The notes below the pieces were generated by a model. The model saw only the letters and a program-made list of their open reading frames with translations. It searched no databases and was not told the origin of the DNA. From contig NZ_OZ035017.1 of assembly GCF_964031245.1 (NCBI RefSeq), forward strand, positions 589,402 to 653,401: DNA of 64,000 bases, written 5' to 3'. A program made the position numbers and the translations under genes. Below, piece by piece: positions 37,380 through 47,208 of this stretch; the stretch's first letter is position 1, and every line of letters starts with the position of its first letter. The stretch is from Rickettsiella endosymbiont of Miltochrista miniata (lineage in GTDB: Bacteria; Pseudomonadota; Gammaproteobacteria; Diplorickettsiales; Diplorickettsiaceae).

Positions 37380-37976
37380 ATGTTTTCAGAAAAATTTCTA
37401 ATCGAAACTAAACAAATTATTGATAGACTAGATTTAGTATGTATTGAAAAAATAGTAAATTTATTACTAGAAATACAACAAAGAAAAGGACGCTTATTTT
37501 TTTTAGGAGTAGGTGGAAGTGCGGCTAATGCTTCGCATGCAGTGAATGATTTTAGAAAAATTGTAGGAATAGAATCTTACACTCCAACCGACAACATCGC
37601 TGAATTAACAGCACGTGCCAACGATGATGGTTGGAAATCGGTTTTTTCAAACTGGTTGGCAGCGAGTCATTTGTCTGCCAAGGACATGTTATTTGTTTTG
37701 TCAGTGGGTGGAGGAGATATAGAAAAAAATATTAGTCCTAATCTTGTTGCGGCTTTAGATTATGGAAAAGAACAAGGTGCAAAAATAGTGGGTATTTTGG
37801 GTAGGGATGGCGGTTACACAGCAAAACTCGCAGATGCTTATGTATTAATTCCTACCGTTAATGTCGATCATATTACTCCCCATGCTGAAGCGTTCCAAGC
37901 CGTGATATGGCACTTAATGGTTGCACACCCTAAATTAAAAACCATGACCACAAAATGGGAATCTGTGATGGCATAA
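37380..37976 (+). CDS. SIS-domain isomerase (GmhA-like phosphoheptose isomerase)
   Basis: 198-residue protein with a single SIS domain. FFLGVGGSAANASHAVNDFRK contains the phosphate-binding serines, NDDGWKSVFSNWL recalls GmhA, and VLSVGGGDIEKNISPN resembles the second phosphate-binding loop. GmhA converts sedoheptulose 7-phosphate to D-glycero-D-manno-heptose 7-phosphate. The final VDHITPHAEAFQAVIWHLM keeps the histidine and glutamate region used by the family. With HddA, HddC and transaldolase close by, a phosphoheptose role is likely. Confidence 0.82.
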   Translation: MFSEKFLIETKQIIDRLDLVCIEKIVNLLLEIQQRKGRLFFLGVGGSAANASHAVNDFRKIVGIESYTPTDNIAELTARANDDGWKSVFSNWLAASHLSAKDMLFVLSVGGGDIEKNISPNLVAALDYGKEQGAKIVGILGRDGGYTAKLADAYVLIPTVNVDHITPHAEAFQAVIWHLMVAHPKLKTMTTKWESVMA

Positions 37977-38040
37977 TTGCGTTATTGCTAACGCGGAAAA
38001 TATTGCCTGTCTTTTTCTCTTCAATTAAGGAGTAGATTGG

Positions 38041-38754
38041 ATGAAACTTGAAGATTTAGTTGTTAAATTATTTGCTGACGGAGCAGAGATAGTCACCATG
38101 TTGGATTTATATAAAAATCCTTTGATAAAAGGTTTTACAACCAATCCTACCTTAATGAAAAAATCTGGCATTACTGATTACCGAAAGTTTGCTTTAGAGA
38201 TTTTACAAGCTATTCCCGACCGACCGATTTCGTTTGAAGTTTTTTCTGATGAGCTAATTGAAATGAAACGCCAAGCATTGGCTATCAATGCATGGGCAGA
38301 AAATGTTTATGTTAAAATCCCAATTACGGATAGTTATGGTAAATTTACTTTCGCATTGATTGAAGATCTTGCTCAGCAAGGTGTCAAACAAAACGTAACA
38401 GCATTGACGACGCTAGAGCAAGTAGTAAAAGTAAGCCAGGTATTAGGAACCAATACACCGGCGTATATTTCTGTATTTGCTGGTCGGATTGCAGATAGCG
38501 GTATTGATCCAGTGCCATTGATGGCTAAGGCTGTCGAGCTTTTAAAAGATAGGCCGAATCAAGAGCTAATTTGGGCGAGTCCCAGAGAAGTGCTTAATAT
38601 TATTCAGGCTGATAATATACACTGTCATATTATAACCTTGACCAATGATATTTTAAAAAAATTAGATTGGATTGGAAGAGATTTGACCGAAGTTTCGTTA
38701 GCAACGGTGAAAATGTTTAGAAATGATGCCATAGAGGCTGAATTTGTATTATAA
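38041..38754 (+). CDS. Transaldolase-family protein (fructose-6-phosphate aldolase-like)
   Basis: 237-residue class I aldolase fold of the transaldolase family. The catalytic lysine is expected in VYVKIPITDSYG; TTNPTLMKKSG and NVTALTTLEQ are further family marks. Its size fits the short fructose-6-phosphate aldolase/transaldolase group rather than the longer TalB. In this cluster it probably feeds sedoheptulose 7-phosphate or a related sugar phosphate to the SIS isomerase. AAGGAG precedes the start, so it is well translated. Confidence 0.83.
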   Translation: MKLEDLVVKLFADGAEIVTMLDLYKNPLIKGFTTNPTLMKKSGITDYRKFALEILQAIPDRPISFEVFSDELIEMKRQALAINAWAENVYVKIPITDSYGKFTFALIEDLAQQGVKQNVTALTTLEQVVKVSQVLGTNTPAYISVFAGRIADSGIDPVPLMAKAVELLKDRPNQELIWASPREVLNIIQADNIHCHIITLTNDILKKLDWIGRDLTEVSLATVKMFRNDAIEAEFVL

Positions 38755-38772
38755 AAAAATGAGATTAAAAAA

Positions 38773-39819
38773 ATGTTTGATTTGCTTTCTGCAGGGCTAG
38801 CTTTCTGCATTACTGTGTTCTGTATTCTTTTATTACGCCCATTAGCATTACGTCTCGGTTTAATTGACACACCGGATATTCGCAAACAACATCAAGGAAA
38901 TATTCCCTTAATTGGCGGTTTAGCGATGTTAATGGGTTTATTGGTCGGGCTATTAACTCTACCAATTTCACTACAAAATTATCGTAGTTTTATTGCTGCT
39001 TCCGCTTTATTAGTCTTTGTCGGTTTCTTAGATGATTTTAAAGAATTATCAACGAAAAGTCGTTTTTTTGCGCAAATTGTTGCAGTTTTATTAATGATTT
39101 TTTGGGGAAAAAATTATATTGTACATCTAGGTAATTTGATTTTTTTTAAGGATATTCATTTAGGCTATTATACTAGTTTAATAGTGACATTGGTTGCCGG
39201 ACTGGGAATTATTAATGCTATCAATATGATAGATGGTGTGGATGGTTTAGCGGGAACTTTAGTATTAGTCGAATTAATCCTATTGATGGGTTGCGCGATA
39301 ATTACGCAGCATTTTTCAGCTACTATGTTGCTACTATTATTGGCAGCTAGTGTTATAGGTTTTCTTTGCTTTAACTTTCCTTTTCCAGGGCGTGCACATG
39401 CGCAAATATTTATGGGTGATGCGGGGAGTATGTTATTAGGTTTTGGTTTAGTGTGGTTTTTAATTGAACTATCGCAAAGCACATTTCGACCGATAACACC
39501 AGTGACAATGTGTTGGATAATGTCGGTGCCATTATTTGATGCGACTGCAGTGATGCTTTATCGCTTAATAAAAGGACAATCCGTTGTTTTTTCTGATAGA
39601 CAACATGGGCATCATCTATTATTAGCGTTAAATTTTTCTCCTTTACAAATTAATTTACTTTTCGGCTGCGCAAATTTTGTATTAGGTTTAGTCGGTTTAT
39701 GCGCTTTTTATTATCAATTTAGTGAAAGCATGATGTTTATTAGTTTTTTAATGCTGTTTATTATTTATTTTTCCGCTGTCAATTATTGTCGCAAATCGTT
39801 AATAAAAAATTCAAAATAG
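38773..39819 (+). CDS. wecA: Undecaprenyl-phosphate GlcNAc-1-phosphate transferase (WecA-like)
   Basis: 348-residue polytopic membrane enzyme of the MraY/WecA group with about ten or eleven helices. Catalytic motifs are FLDDFKELS, NAINMIDGVDGLAG and FMGDAGSMLLGFG, and a cytoplasmic loop near residue 270 contains DRQHGHHLL. It starts lipid-linked O-antigen or related glycan synthesis. It is the last gene in the run of co-directional polysaccharide genes that begins at 25050 and is followed by a 160-base control region for the lipoprotein gene. Confidence 0.88.
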   Translation: MFDLLSAGLAFCITVFCILLLRPLALRLGLIDTPDIRKQHQGNIPLIGGLAMLMGLLVGLLTLPISLQNYRSFIAASALLVFVGFLDDFKELSTKSRFFAQIVAVLLMIFWGKNYIVHLGNLIFFKDIHLGYYTSLIVTLVAGLGIINAINMIDGVDGLAGTLVLVELILLMGCAIITQHFSATMLLLLLAASVIGFLCFNFPFPGRAHAQIFMGDAGSMLLGFGLVWFLIELSQSTFRPITPVTMCWIMSVPLFDATAVMLYRLIKGQSVVFSDRQHGHHLLLALNFSPLQINLLFGCANFVLGLVGLCAFYYQFSESMMFISFLMLFIIYFSAVNYCRKSLIKNSK

Positions 39820-39860
39820 TTTATTTTTTGTGCGCTTATTGATTGAAACTTAAAAAATAC

Positions 39861-39887
39861 TTGCATTCTTTTACAATTATGTATAAA
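39861..39887 (+). promoter_or_regulatory. Candidate promoter of the cysteine-rich lipoprotein gene
   Basis: TTGCAT at 39861-39866 and TATAAA at 39882-39887 are spaced by 15 bases, with TG directly before the -10. It points at the small lipoprotein gene roughly 100 bases downstream. Confidence 0.4.
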
Positions 39888-39895
39888 AACTAAGT

Positions 39896-39943
39896 GTCAC
39901 TAGCTGTTCTATAGTGTAATGCTATAAGCAGTGGATTAGTGAC
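39896..39943 (+). promoter_or_regulatory. Extended hairpin in the 5' leader of the lipoprotein gene
   Basis: GTCACTA (39896-39902) pairs perfectly with TAGTGAC (39937-39943). Inside, CTATAG and CTATAAGCAG allow further pairing with GCTGTTCTATAG. The element lies just downstream of the candidate promoter and about 40 bases before the start codon, so it could be an RNA stabiliser, a regulatory leader, or an operator in DNA. Confidence 0.45.
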
Positions 39944-39988
39944 AGAAAAATTTTTCTTATCCATTTTTATTACAGGGGATAGATGATC

Positions 39989-40252
39989 ATGATCATGAAA
40001 AAGTCAGGTTTAGTTATTGCTGCCGCTGCAGCTGCTATATTCTTGTCTGGTTGTGCAACAGGTGCGCGAAACATACCAGAAAATACACCAATCTGTGAAA
40101 CACCTTGTGCAGCGCCATGCGCAGCGCCATGTAATACATGTAAATGTATGAGCCGATGCAAGCAAGTATGTCCTCCAAAACATCGTAGACATCACCGCCA
40201 CCATCGCCGTTGCAGAACTGCTGAAAATGCAACCAGTCAATTGAATGGATAA
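39989..40252 (+). CDS. Cysteine/histidine-rich lipoprotein, likely MNIO-type RiPP precursor
   Basis: 87 residues. A Lys-Lys start and alanine-rich hydrophobic segment end in the lipobox LSGC, so the protein is exported and probably lipidated. The rest contains ten cysteines in near-regular CX3C spacing (CETPCAAPCAAPCNTCKC, then SRCKQVC) and a basic histidine cluster, KHRRHHRHHRRC. The ATG at 39989 has AGGGGA about 9 bases upstream; ATGs at 39983 and 39995 are alternatives. A terminator follows it, then DUF692 and DUF2063 genes, the two proteins that modify bufferin-type precursors. Metal binding is inferred. Confidence 0.8.
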   Translation: MIMKKSGLVIAAAAAAIFLSGCATGARNIPENTPICETPCAAPCAAPCNTCKCMSRCKQVCPPKHRRHHRHHRRCRTAENATSQLNG

Positions 40253-40310
40253 TAATTAGTTAGTCTATGACATAATGGCTGTTCATCAGCTATGTGACTG
40301 TGTACAATAA

Positions 40311-40340
40311 AAGCCGCGTAACAATACGCGGCTTTTTTTT
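40311..40340 (+). terminator. Intrinsic terminator between precursor and modifying enzymes
   Basis: AAGCCGCGTA (40311-40320) pairs perfectly with TACGCGGCTT (40325-40334) over the loop ACAA and is followed by a T run. It would give many precursor transcripts and fewer read-through transcripts for the downstream enzyme genes. Confidence 0.92.
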
Positions 40341-40371
40341 ATTAAAAGATTTTTTATAGGTTAATACCTTA

Positions 40372-41208
40372 ATGGATGCTTTTTTAGGTTTTGGTCTTGG
40401 TTTACGTACCCAACATTATTCTTACATTTTAGAACATCGTCCTGAAGTAGATTGGTTTGAAGCGATTACTGAAGACTATTTAGTACCTGGCGGAAAACCA
40501 CTGCATTATCTTAATCGTATACGCGAAAACTATCCCTTAGCGATGCACGGGGTTTCTTTGTCGATAGGAAGTTGTGATCCGCTTAATACAGAATATTTAA
40601 AAAAGGTAAAAATATTGGCCGATAAAATACAACCGGCTTGGATCTCCGATCATTTATGTTGGACAGGGGTTGATGGATTAAATGTGCACGACTTATTGCC
40701 ACTCCCTTATACCGAAGAAGCGTTGAAACATGTGGTTGATCGCGTGAAACAAGTACAAGATTTTTTAGGCCGACAGATTTTATTAGAAAATGTTTCAAGT
40801 TACATAGAATATTGCGATTCTAATATAACCGAATGGGAATTTTTAACCGCTATAGCCGAACAGGCAGACTGTTTTATCTTACTTGATATTAATAATATCT
40901 ATGTCAGCTCTGTAAATCATCATTTCGATCCGTTAGACTATTTAAATGCGATCCCTGTTCATCGAGTACGACAGTTCCATTTGGCCGGACATAAAAATTG
41001 TGGGGATTATATTATTGATACACATGACGCGCCGATTATCGATGGTGTTTGGTCTCTTTATGAGCAAGCAGTAAAGAGATTTGGCAGGGTTGCTACCATG
41101 ATTGAACGTGACGATGATATACCGGAGTTTCCAGTTTTATTCGCCGAGTTACAACAGGCCAAAAAGATCGCAGAAAATAGTTGGAAAGAAAATGTCTGCA
41201 TTAGTTAA
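40372..41208 (+). CDS. DUF692 multinuclear iron oxidase (BufB/MbnB family)
   Basis: 278-residue TIM-barrel protein of the DUF692 (MNIO) family, whose members use two or three iron atoms to alter cysteines in precursor peptides. Metal-ligand segments are all visible: [59 protein letters not shown] and [10 protein letters not shown]. Its position after a cysteine-rich lipoprotein gene and before a DUF2063 gene is the bufferin arrangement (BufA-BufB-BufC). No strong ribosome site precedes the ATG. The modification formed here is unknown; thiooxazoles or oxazolone/thioamide groups are known from relatives. Confidence 0.9.
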   Translation: MDAFLGFGLGLRTQHYSYILEHRPEVDWFEAITEDYLVPGGKPLHYLNRIRENYPLAMHGVSLSIGSCDPLNTEYLKKVKILADKIQPAWISDHLCWTGVDGLNVHDLLPLPYTEEALKHVVDRVKQVQDFLGRQILLENVSSYIEYCDSNITEWEFLTAIAEQADCFILLDINNIYVSSVNHHFDPLDYLNAIPVHRVRQFHLAGHKNCGDYIIDTHDAPIIDGVWSLYEQAVKRFGRVATMIERDDDIPEFPVLFAELQQAKKIAENSWKENVCIS

Positions 41209-41974
41209 TTTGCAACACGACTTGCAAACCCATTTAATTGAAGAAGATGAGCGGATCTTAAACCGCTTAGTATTGCCAGTAAAAGGTACGATACACGAAC
41301 GCCTGGCAGTCTATGGCAATGCGTATGCTTGGCGCTTGATAGATGCTTTAGAACAAGAATATGGCTTGTTAGCTAAGCTAGTAGGTGATGAAGCCTTTAC
41401 TGAACTGGCAGAAGCCTTTATCGATGCATACCCGTCACAGTTTTATTCGATAGCAAAGTTCAGCGAGCCATTAGCGCAATTTTTACGCGAGGATGAAGTT
41501 TATTCTGAACAGGCACATTTGAGTGAAATAGCACAATTGATGAAAGCCTTGATCACTAGTTTAGAAGCAGCCGATGCTCCTTGCTTGAACTTTGCTGCAT
41601 TAGCCCATGTTGCTGAGCAAAACTGGCCGTCCTTATGTTTTGTATTTCATCCTTCAGTGCAATATTTCAACTTTAATTACAATAGTTATGCGATATGGAA
41701 AGCTTTGGTTCAAGAAAAATCTGTACCGAATGTGCAAATGACTAACAGCCATTGCGTAGTTTGGCGTAAAGGATTACAGTCCTACGCGGTAGCTTTACCC
41801 GAGGCAGAAGCATTAGTCTTAACTCTACTTCAACGAGGCTCTTGCTTTGCAGATGTTTGTGAAGCAGTTTATGATAAAGGCTTTATGAGTGAGTCCCAGG
41901 CAGCTAACTTTGTAGGCAATTTATTAGCGCATTGGCTCAATAATCATTTATTTTCGGAGGTTCAACTCTCTTAA
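41192..41974 (+). CDS. DUF2063 partner protein (BufC/HvfC family)
   Basis: 260-residue protein. The N-terminal DUF2063 domain ([18 protein letters not shown], then [22 protein letters not shown]) is followed by a winged-helix-like C-terminal domain. In related systems it binds the precursor and presents it to the DUF692 enzyme. The start at 41192 overlaps the previous gene by 17 bases, with GGAAAG upstream; longer frames from 41102 lie wholly inside the enzyme gene and are not used. Its stop touches the pyrG start codon. Confidence 0.87.
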   Translation: MSALVNLQHDLQTHLIEEDERILNRLVLPVKGTIHERLAVYGNAYAWRLIDALEQEYGLLAKLVGDEAFTELAEAFIDAYPSQFYSIAKFSEPLAQFLREDEVYSEQAHLSEIAQLMKALITSLEAADAPCLNFAALAHVAEQNWPSLCFVFHPSVQYFNFNYNSYAIWKALVQEKSVPNVQMTNSHCVVWRKGLQSYAVALPEAEALVLTLLQRGSCFADVCEAVYDKGFMSESQAANFVGNLLAHWLNNHLFSEVQLS

Positions 41975-43645
<1,671 letters not shown>

Positions 43646-43656
43646 ATTAATATTAA

Positions 43657-44547
43657 TTAACTGGGTTTAATACAAGACACCATACACCTAATTCCAAAGG
43701 GGTATGCTATCCATTTTCCTAACATTAATTCCATTTCCATAAGAGCAGACAACAATTTATTTTGGCTGGTTCGACGAATTTTCCTTTCCATTAATTGACG
43801 CTGTTCGATATCTGGCTTGCTAAGAAGACGTTTATTCCATAGCTTTGCTAAGAAAAAAGCGGGATAAATAAAAGTGCCTAAATGAGAACGATTAGCCAGT
43901 GTAAACCCTTGTTTAGTAATTAATTGGCAGAGTTTAGAGAGCTTATATCGGCGAAAATGCATGCAGATTCTATCATGTGCATCATATAAATGGGGGCCTG
44001 CGGGTACTTCAAGAATAAGAACGCCGTTAGGCTTCAAAATACGGTAAATTTGTTTTAACGTAGTAAGATCATCTTCGATATGTTCTAAAACATTTAACAT
44101 GATAATAGCGTCTATGCAGTTATCAGGCAAAGGACATTGCAATATGTCAAAGCGCAGCAATGGAATAGTAAGTCGCTTAGATAATTCTAAAAGGGGCTTA
44201 TAAACTACATCTGCACCAATGAGCGTAGCATGAGGAAATAATTGATTTAGCTTTTGTAACATATAGCCAGATGAACAACCAATTTCTAATATGCTAGGCT
44301 TAGTTAACGACACCAAGTTTTTTTTTAATTGATAGAGCGTATAATTTCGGGACGCTTGATCAATAAAATGATTATCTCCGGCGGCATTTTCGTGATACAA
44401 GGTGAGATCATCATTCCAACCAGCATTATTAGTGCTGTAATGCAGTACTTTGGTTCGTTCATCGCCGACCTGAAAATCATGGCCGGTCCATATTGGATAT
44501 GGGCCATTTTGCGTCAGTGGGGGCAATTGAAAAGGTAGTAGCTCCAT
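43657..44547 (-). CDS. Class I SAM-dependent methyltransferase
   Basis: 296 residues. SAM motif I is SILEIGCSSGYMLQKL, and IDAIIMLNVLEHIEDDLTTL is the post-motif region (Methyltransf_11/23 type). An N-terminal stretch of about 80 residues with NYTLYQLKKNLV precedes the fold, and a C-terminal cap follows. The ATG at 44547 has AAGGA 9 bases upstream; a longer frame up to 44580 is less likely. The gene is convergent with pyrG, with an 11-base gap. Substrate is unknown, but the neighbouring ABC exporter for polysaccharide suggests a glycan-modifying role. Confidence 0.82.
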   Translation of the reverse strand: MELLPFQLPPLTQNGPYPIWTGHDFQVGDERTKVLHYSTNNAGWNDDLTLYHENAAGDNHFIDQASRNYTLYQLKKNLVSLTKPSILEIGCSSGYMLQKLNQLFPHATLIGADVVYKPLLELSKRLTIPLLRFDILQCPLPDNCIDAIIMLNVLEHIEDDLTTLKQIYRILKPNGVLILEVPAGPHLYDAHDRICMHFRRYKLSKLCQLITKQGFTLANRSHLGTFIYPAFFLAKLWNKRLLSKPDIEQRQLMERKIRRTSQNKLLSALMEMELMLGKWIAYPFGIRCMVSCIKPS

Positions 44548-44739
44548 TGTATATTTCCTTTTAGATAAATAAGCTCTCAACGGGTATTTGCAATTTTACA
44601 GGAAAATTTTTTTTCCTAAAATAAAACCTTTAAATGAAACTGTTTTTATGATCTCTACCATGCATGTTGACGAGATATGTTGAGCTGAGTATATTCATGG
44701 CTTAAGTTTTATGAATTTAAAAAACATAATAGCAGAATT

Positions 44740-45549
44740 ATGGCTAAATCCGCATTGTATGAAAAATATGATCTTGCTTGGGATGATATTACAGAAGGCT
44801 TGAAATCTTGGCGAATTTGGCTGCTACTTGCTTGGCATGAGGTTAAGCTACGTTATCGTCGATCAACCCTAGGTCCTTTTTGGATCACTATCAGTATGGC
44901 GATTACTATCTATAGTATGGGGGTACTTTATGGCCATTTATTCAAGATGGATTTAGCGGTTTATTATCCTTTTCTTGCAACTGGTATTCTGGGTTGGAAT
45001 TTAATTTCTTTGATTGTTAATGATGCGACCATGACGTTTGTTAATGCAGATCAATTTATCAAACAGATGAAACAACCTTATTCGGTATTTATGATGCAGT
45101 CTGTCGCACGAAATTTTATTATATTTTTTCATAATATTTTGGTGTTGGTTCCCCTCATATTATTTTTTCATCTTAAAATTAATGTGAATACACTATTTAT
45201 ATTTGTGAGTTTATTGATACTCTGGATCAATGCAATTACTTATAGCACGATACTCGCTCTTTGGGGTACACGGTTTCGTGATATACCTATATTGGTAGCC
45301 AGCTTAATTCAAGTGGTTTTTTTCTTAACACCCATCATGTGGTCACCTAGTATTTTACCAGAACGGTATCATTTTATTATTGACTATAATCCATTTGCAC
45401 AATTCATGGAATTATTTAGAAATCCTTTATTAGGCAAATTACCTTCAAATTATACGTTAATGACGACATTTGGTTTGACTATGCTAGGGATTTTTTTTGC
45501 ATTTATAATATTTAGCCGTTACCGCGCTAGAATTGCGTATTGGTTATAA
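44740..45549 (+). CDS. wzm: Polysaccharide ABC exporter, permease (Wzm-like)
   Basis: 269 residues with six predicted membrane helices, of the ABC-2 type used for O-antigen, capsule or teichoic acid export. LAWHEVKLRYRRSTLGPFW at the N-terminus is typical, as is FFLTPIMWSPSILPERY before the last helices. It works with the ATPase encoded next, which begins 13 bases after its stop. The pair exports lipid-linked glycan made in the cytoplasm, an alternative to Wzx/Wzy assembly. Confidence 0.9.
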   Translation: MAKSALYEKYDLAWDDITEGLKSWRIWLLLAWHEVKLRYRRSTLGPFWITISMAITIYSMGVLYGHLFKMDLAVYYPFLATGILGWNLISLIVNDATMTFVNADQFIKQMKQPYSVFMMQSVARNFIIFFHNILVLVPLILFFHLKINVNTLFIFVSLLILWINAITYSTILALWGTRFRDIPILVASLIQVVFFLTPIMWSPSILPERYHFIIDYNPFAQFMELFRNPLLGKLPSNYTLMTTFGLTMLGIFFAFIIFSRYRARIAYWL

Positions 45550-45562
45550 TGAGTATTTTGAA

Positions 45563-46306
45563 ATGGCATTAATACAACTCAATTCGTTATCTATTGATTT
45601 TCCTATTTATCATTTAAATGCGCGTTCTATTAGAAAACGGTTTTTGCGCCTGACAGGTGGTGCTTTACGTAAGGAAACAGCTCATACGGTTATCGTTAAG
45701 GCTTTAGATAATATTACATTTACTTTAGAACATGGTGATCGAGTTGGACTTATTGGTCATAATGGCGCAGGAAAAAGTACTTTATTACGTGTATTGGCTA
45801 AAATTTATGAACCAAATCAAGGAAGCATACACATTCAAGGTAGAGTATCTCCTCTTTTGAATGTCATGTTAGGAATTAACCCTGAATCTACAGGCTATGA
45901 AAATATTTTAGTGCGCGGAATTTTGTTAGGTCTTAGTCAAAAAGAGATTCAAGCCAAGATGCAGGAAATTGCAGATTTTACTGAATTAGGCGAGTATTTA
46001 TCAGTACCCATTCGTACTTATTCTACTGGAATGCAATTACGACTAGCTTTTGCTGTTGCTACTTGTATAAAACCAGATATTTTATTAATGGATGAAATGA
46101 TCGAAGCTGGAGACGCTAACTTCAAAAAGAAAGCAGAAGGACGGTTGAATGAATTTATTGAACAATCCAGCATCATGGTGTTAGCATCACATTCTAATGA
46201 GACTATCCAAAGACTCTGCAATAAAGTGGCGCTCTTGGAAAAAGGAAAACTTAAATACTTTGGTCCTATCGAAGAAGGATTTAAGGAATATGGTAAATTA
46301 GGTTAA
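45563..46306 (+). CDS. wzt: Polysaccharide ABC exporter, ATP-binding protein (short Wzt/KpsT-like)
   Basis: 247-residue ATPase with Walker A GHNGAGKSTLLRVLAK, a Q-loop region near SPLLNVMLG, signature YSTGMQLRLAFAVATC and Walker B DILLMDEMIEAGD. It lacks the extra C-terminal carbohydrate-binding domain of long Wzt proteins, so end-group recognition during export may not be needed. ATG at 45563 is used rather than an upstream TTG overlapping the permease gene. Together with the permease it forms the exporter. Confidence 0.9.
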   Translation: MALIQLNSLSIDFPIYHLNARSIRKRFLRLTGGALRKETAHTVIVKALDNITFTLEHGDRVGLIGHNGAGKSTLLRVLAKIYEPNQGSIHIQGRVSPLLNVMLGINPESTGYENILVRGILLGLSQKEIQAKMQEIADFTELGEYLSVPIRTYSTGMQLRLAFAVATCIKPDILLMDEMIEAGDANFKKKAEGRLNEFIEQSSIMVLASHSNETIQRLCNKVALLEKGKLKYFGPIEEGFKEYGKLG

Positions 46307-46363
46307 ATATTTTAGCTTAATGCATAAAAGATGAAGATTGGGTAAATAATATCAAATATATTT

Positions 46364-47182
46364 TTAAGCTATTTGCGACTGTTTTAATCTCGAGAAATTT
46401 TGTAAATTTTGTAATAACTCATCTTTATTAAATCCAGCAACGAGATTTAAGTATTTAAATTTAATAAGATGCTCATGAGCAATAATATGAAAATTTTTGG
46501 GACAACTAAAATCTAAGAAAGAGTAATCTTCAATGGCAAAAATATAAGGAAAAATACTTAGTAAGCGTTCGCGAAACTCAGGTAATGTAATTCGTTGCAT
46601 CACATTAAGGCACCAATGGTTCATCTCAAGATATACGGTTGGGTTAAACTGGTTTAAAATCTTTTTAGCTCCTTCGAGCACAAACAGTTCATACCCTTCA
46701 ACATCAATCTTTATAAAGTCTAATCGATCCATTTTAAATGAATAAAATACGTTATCTAGCGTTCTGACAGGAACTTTAACAGTGAATTCCTGGGTTGATA
46801 ATGGATATGAATCTGATATAAAAGAACCGGCTAAAAATGAATGTAATCCTTGCATTATAGAAGTACCTTCTTTGTTTCCTACGGCAAAATTATATTCTTT
46901 AACGTTAGTTGCACCAGAATGAAGTATATTTTTTTTCAGTAAATTAAATGCATTTGGGATAGGTTCAATGGCTACAATTTTACCTTCTTTACAAATATTA
47001 GCCAAAGCTATTGTAGTTAGACCAATGTTCGCACCCAAGTCCAATACGTGAAAATGATTTCGGCAAAAAATTTTAAAAAAATCAATAGTGATCTGTTCAA
47101 AATGTTCATTTACACCGCCTAAATAAATGGTATCTCCTTCGATAATATATTCTTTTGAATTAATAAAAATTTTTCGCTGCAT
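46364..47182 (-). CDS. FkbM-family methyltransferase
   Basis: 272-residue SAM-dependent methyltransferase. Motif I is HVLDLGANIGLTTIALANI, and the family's conserved DFIKIDVEGYELFVLEGA is present at about residues 155-172. FkbM proteins commonly methylate hydroxyl groups of sugars or antibiotics. It lies after the two large genes on the minus strand and may be co-transcribed with them (26-base gap). Its target could be a residue in the exported glycan. Confidence 0.87.
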   Translation of the reverse strand: MQRKIFINSKEYIIEGDTIYLGGVNEHFEQITIDFFKIFCRNHFHVLDLGANIGLTTIALANICKEGKIVAIEPIPNAFNLLKKNILHSGATNVKEYNFAVGNKEGTSIMQGLHSFLAGSFISDSYPLSTQEFTVKVPVRTLDNVFYSFKMDRLDFIKIDVEGYELFVLEGAKKILNQFNPTVYLEMNHWCLNVMQRITLPEFRERLLSIFPYIFAIEDYSFLDFSCPKNFHIIAHEHLIKFKYLNLVAGFNKDELLQNLQNFSRLKQSQIA

Positions 47183-47208
47183 GCTAAACCCTAAAGTAAA
47201 TATTAATT

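Noticed and set aside
25050-39819. A mobile genomic island with defined borders
   Set aside because: The DNA is AT-rich and locus-like, but no integrase, tRNA end, direct repeat or transposase marks a border.
40010-40240. Antisense small frames opposite the cysteine-rich lipoprotein
   Set aside because: They mirror the Cys/His-rich coding sequence, have no ribosome sites, and the sense gene has a lipobox, ribosome site and terminator.
40261-40300. Second stem-loop ATGGCTG/CAGCTAT before the terminator
   Set aside because: The stem is short with a G-T pair and no T run; the perfect terminator 20 bases later explains transcript ending.
40372-41208. Sugar isomerase or xylose-isomerase-like TIM barrel
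   Set aside because: The barrel is related, but the metal-ligand segments and DUF2063 partner identify the DUF692 family.
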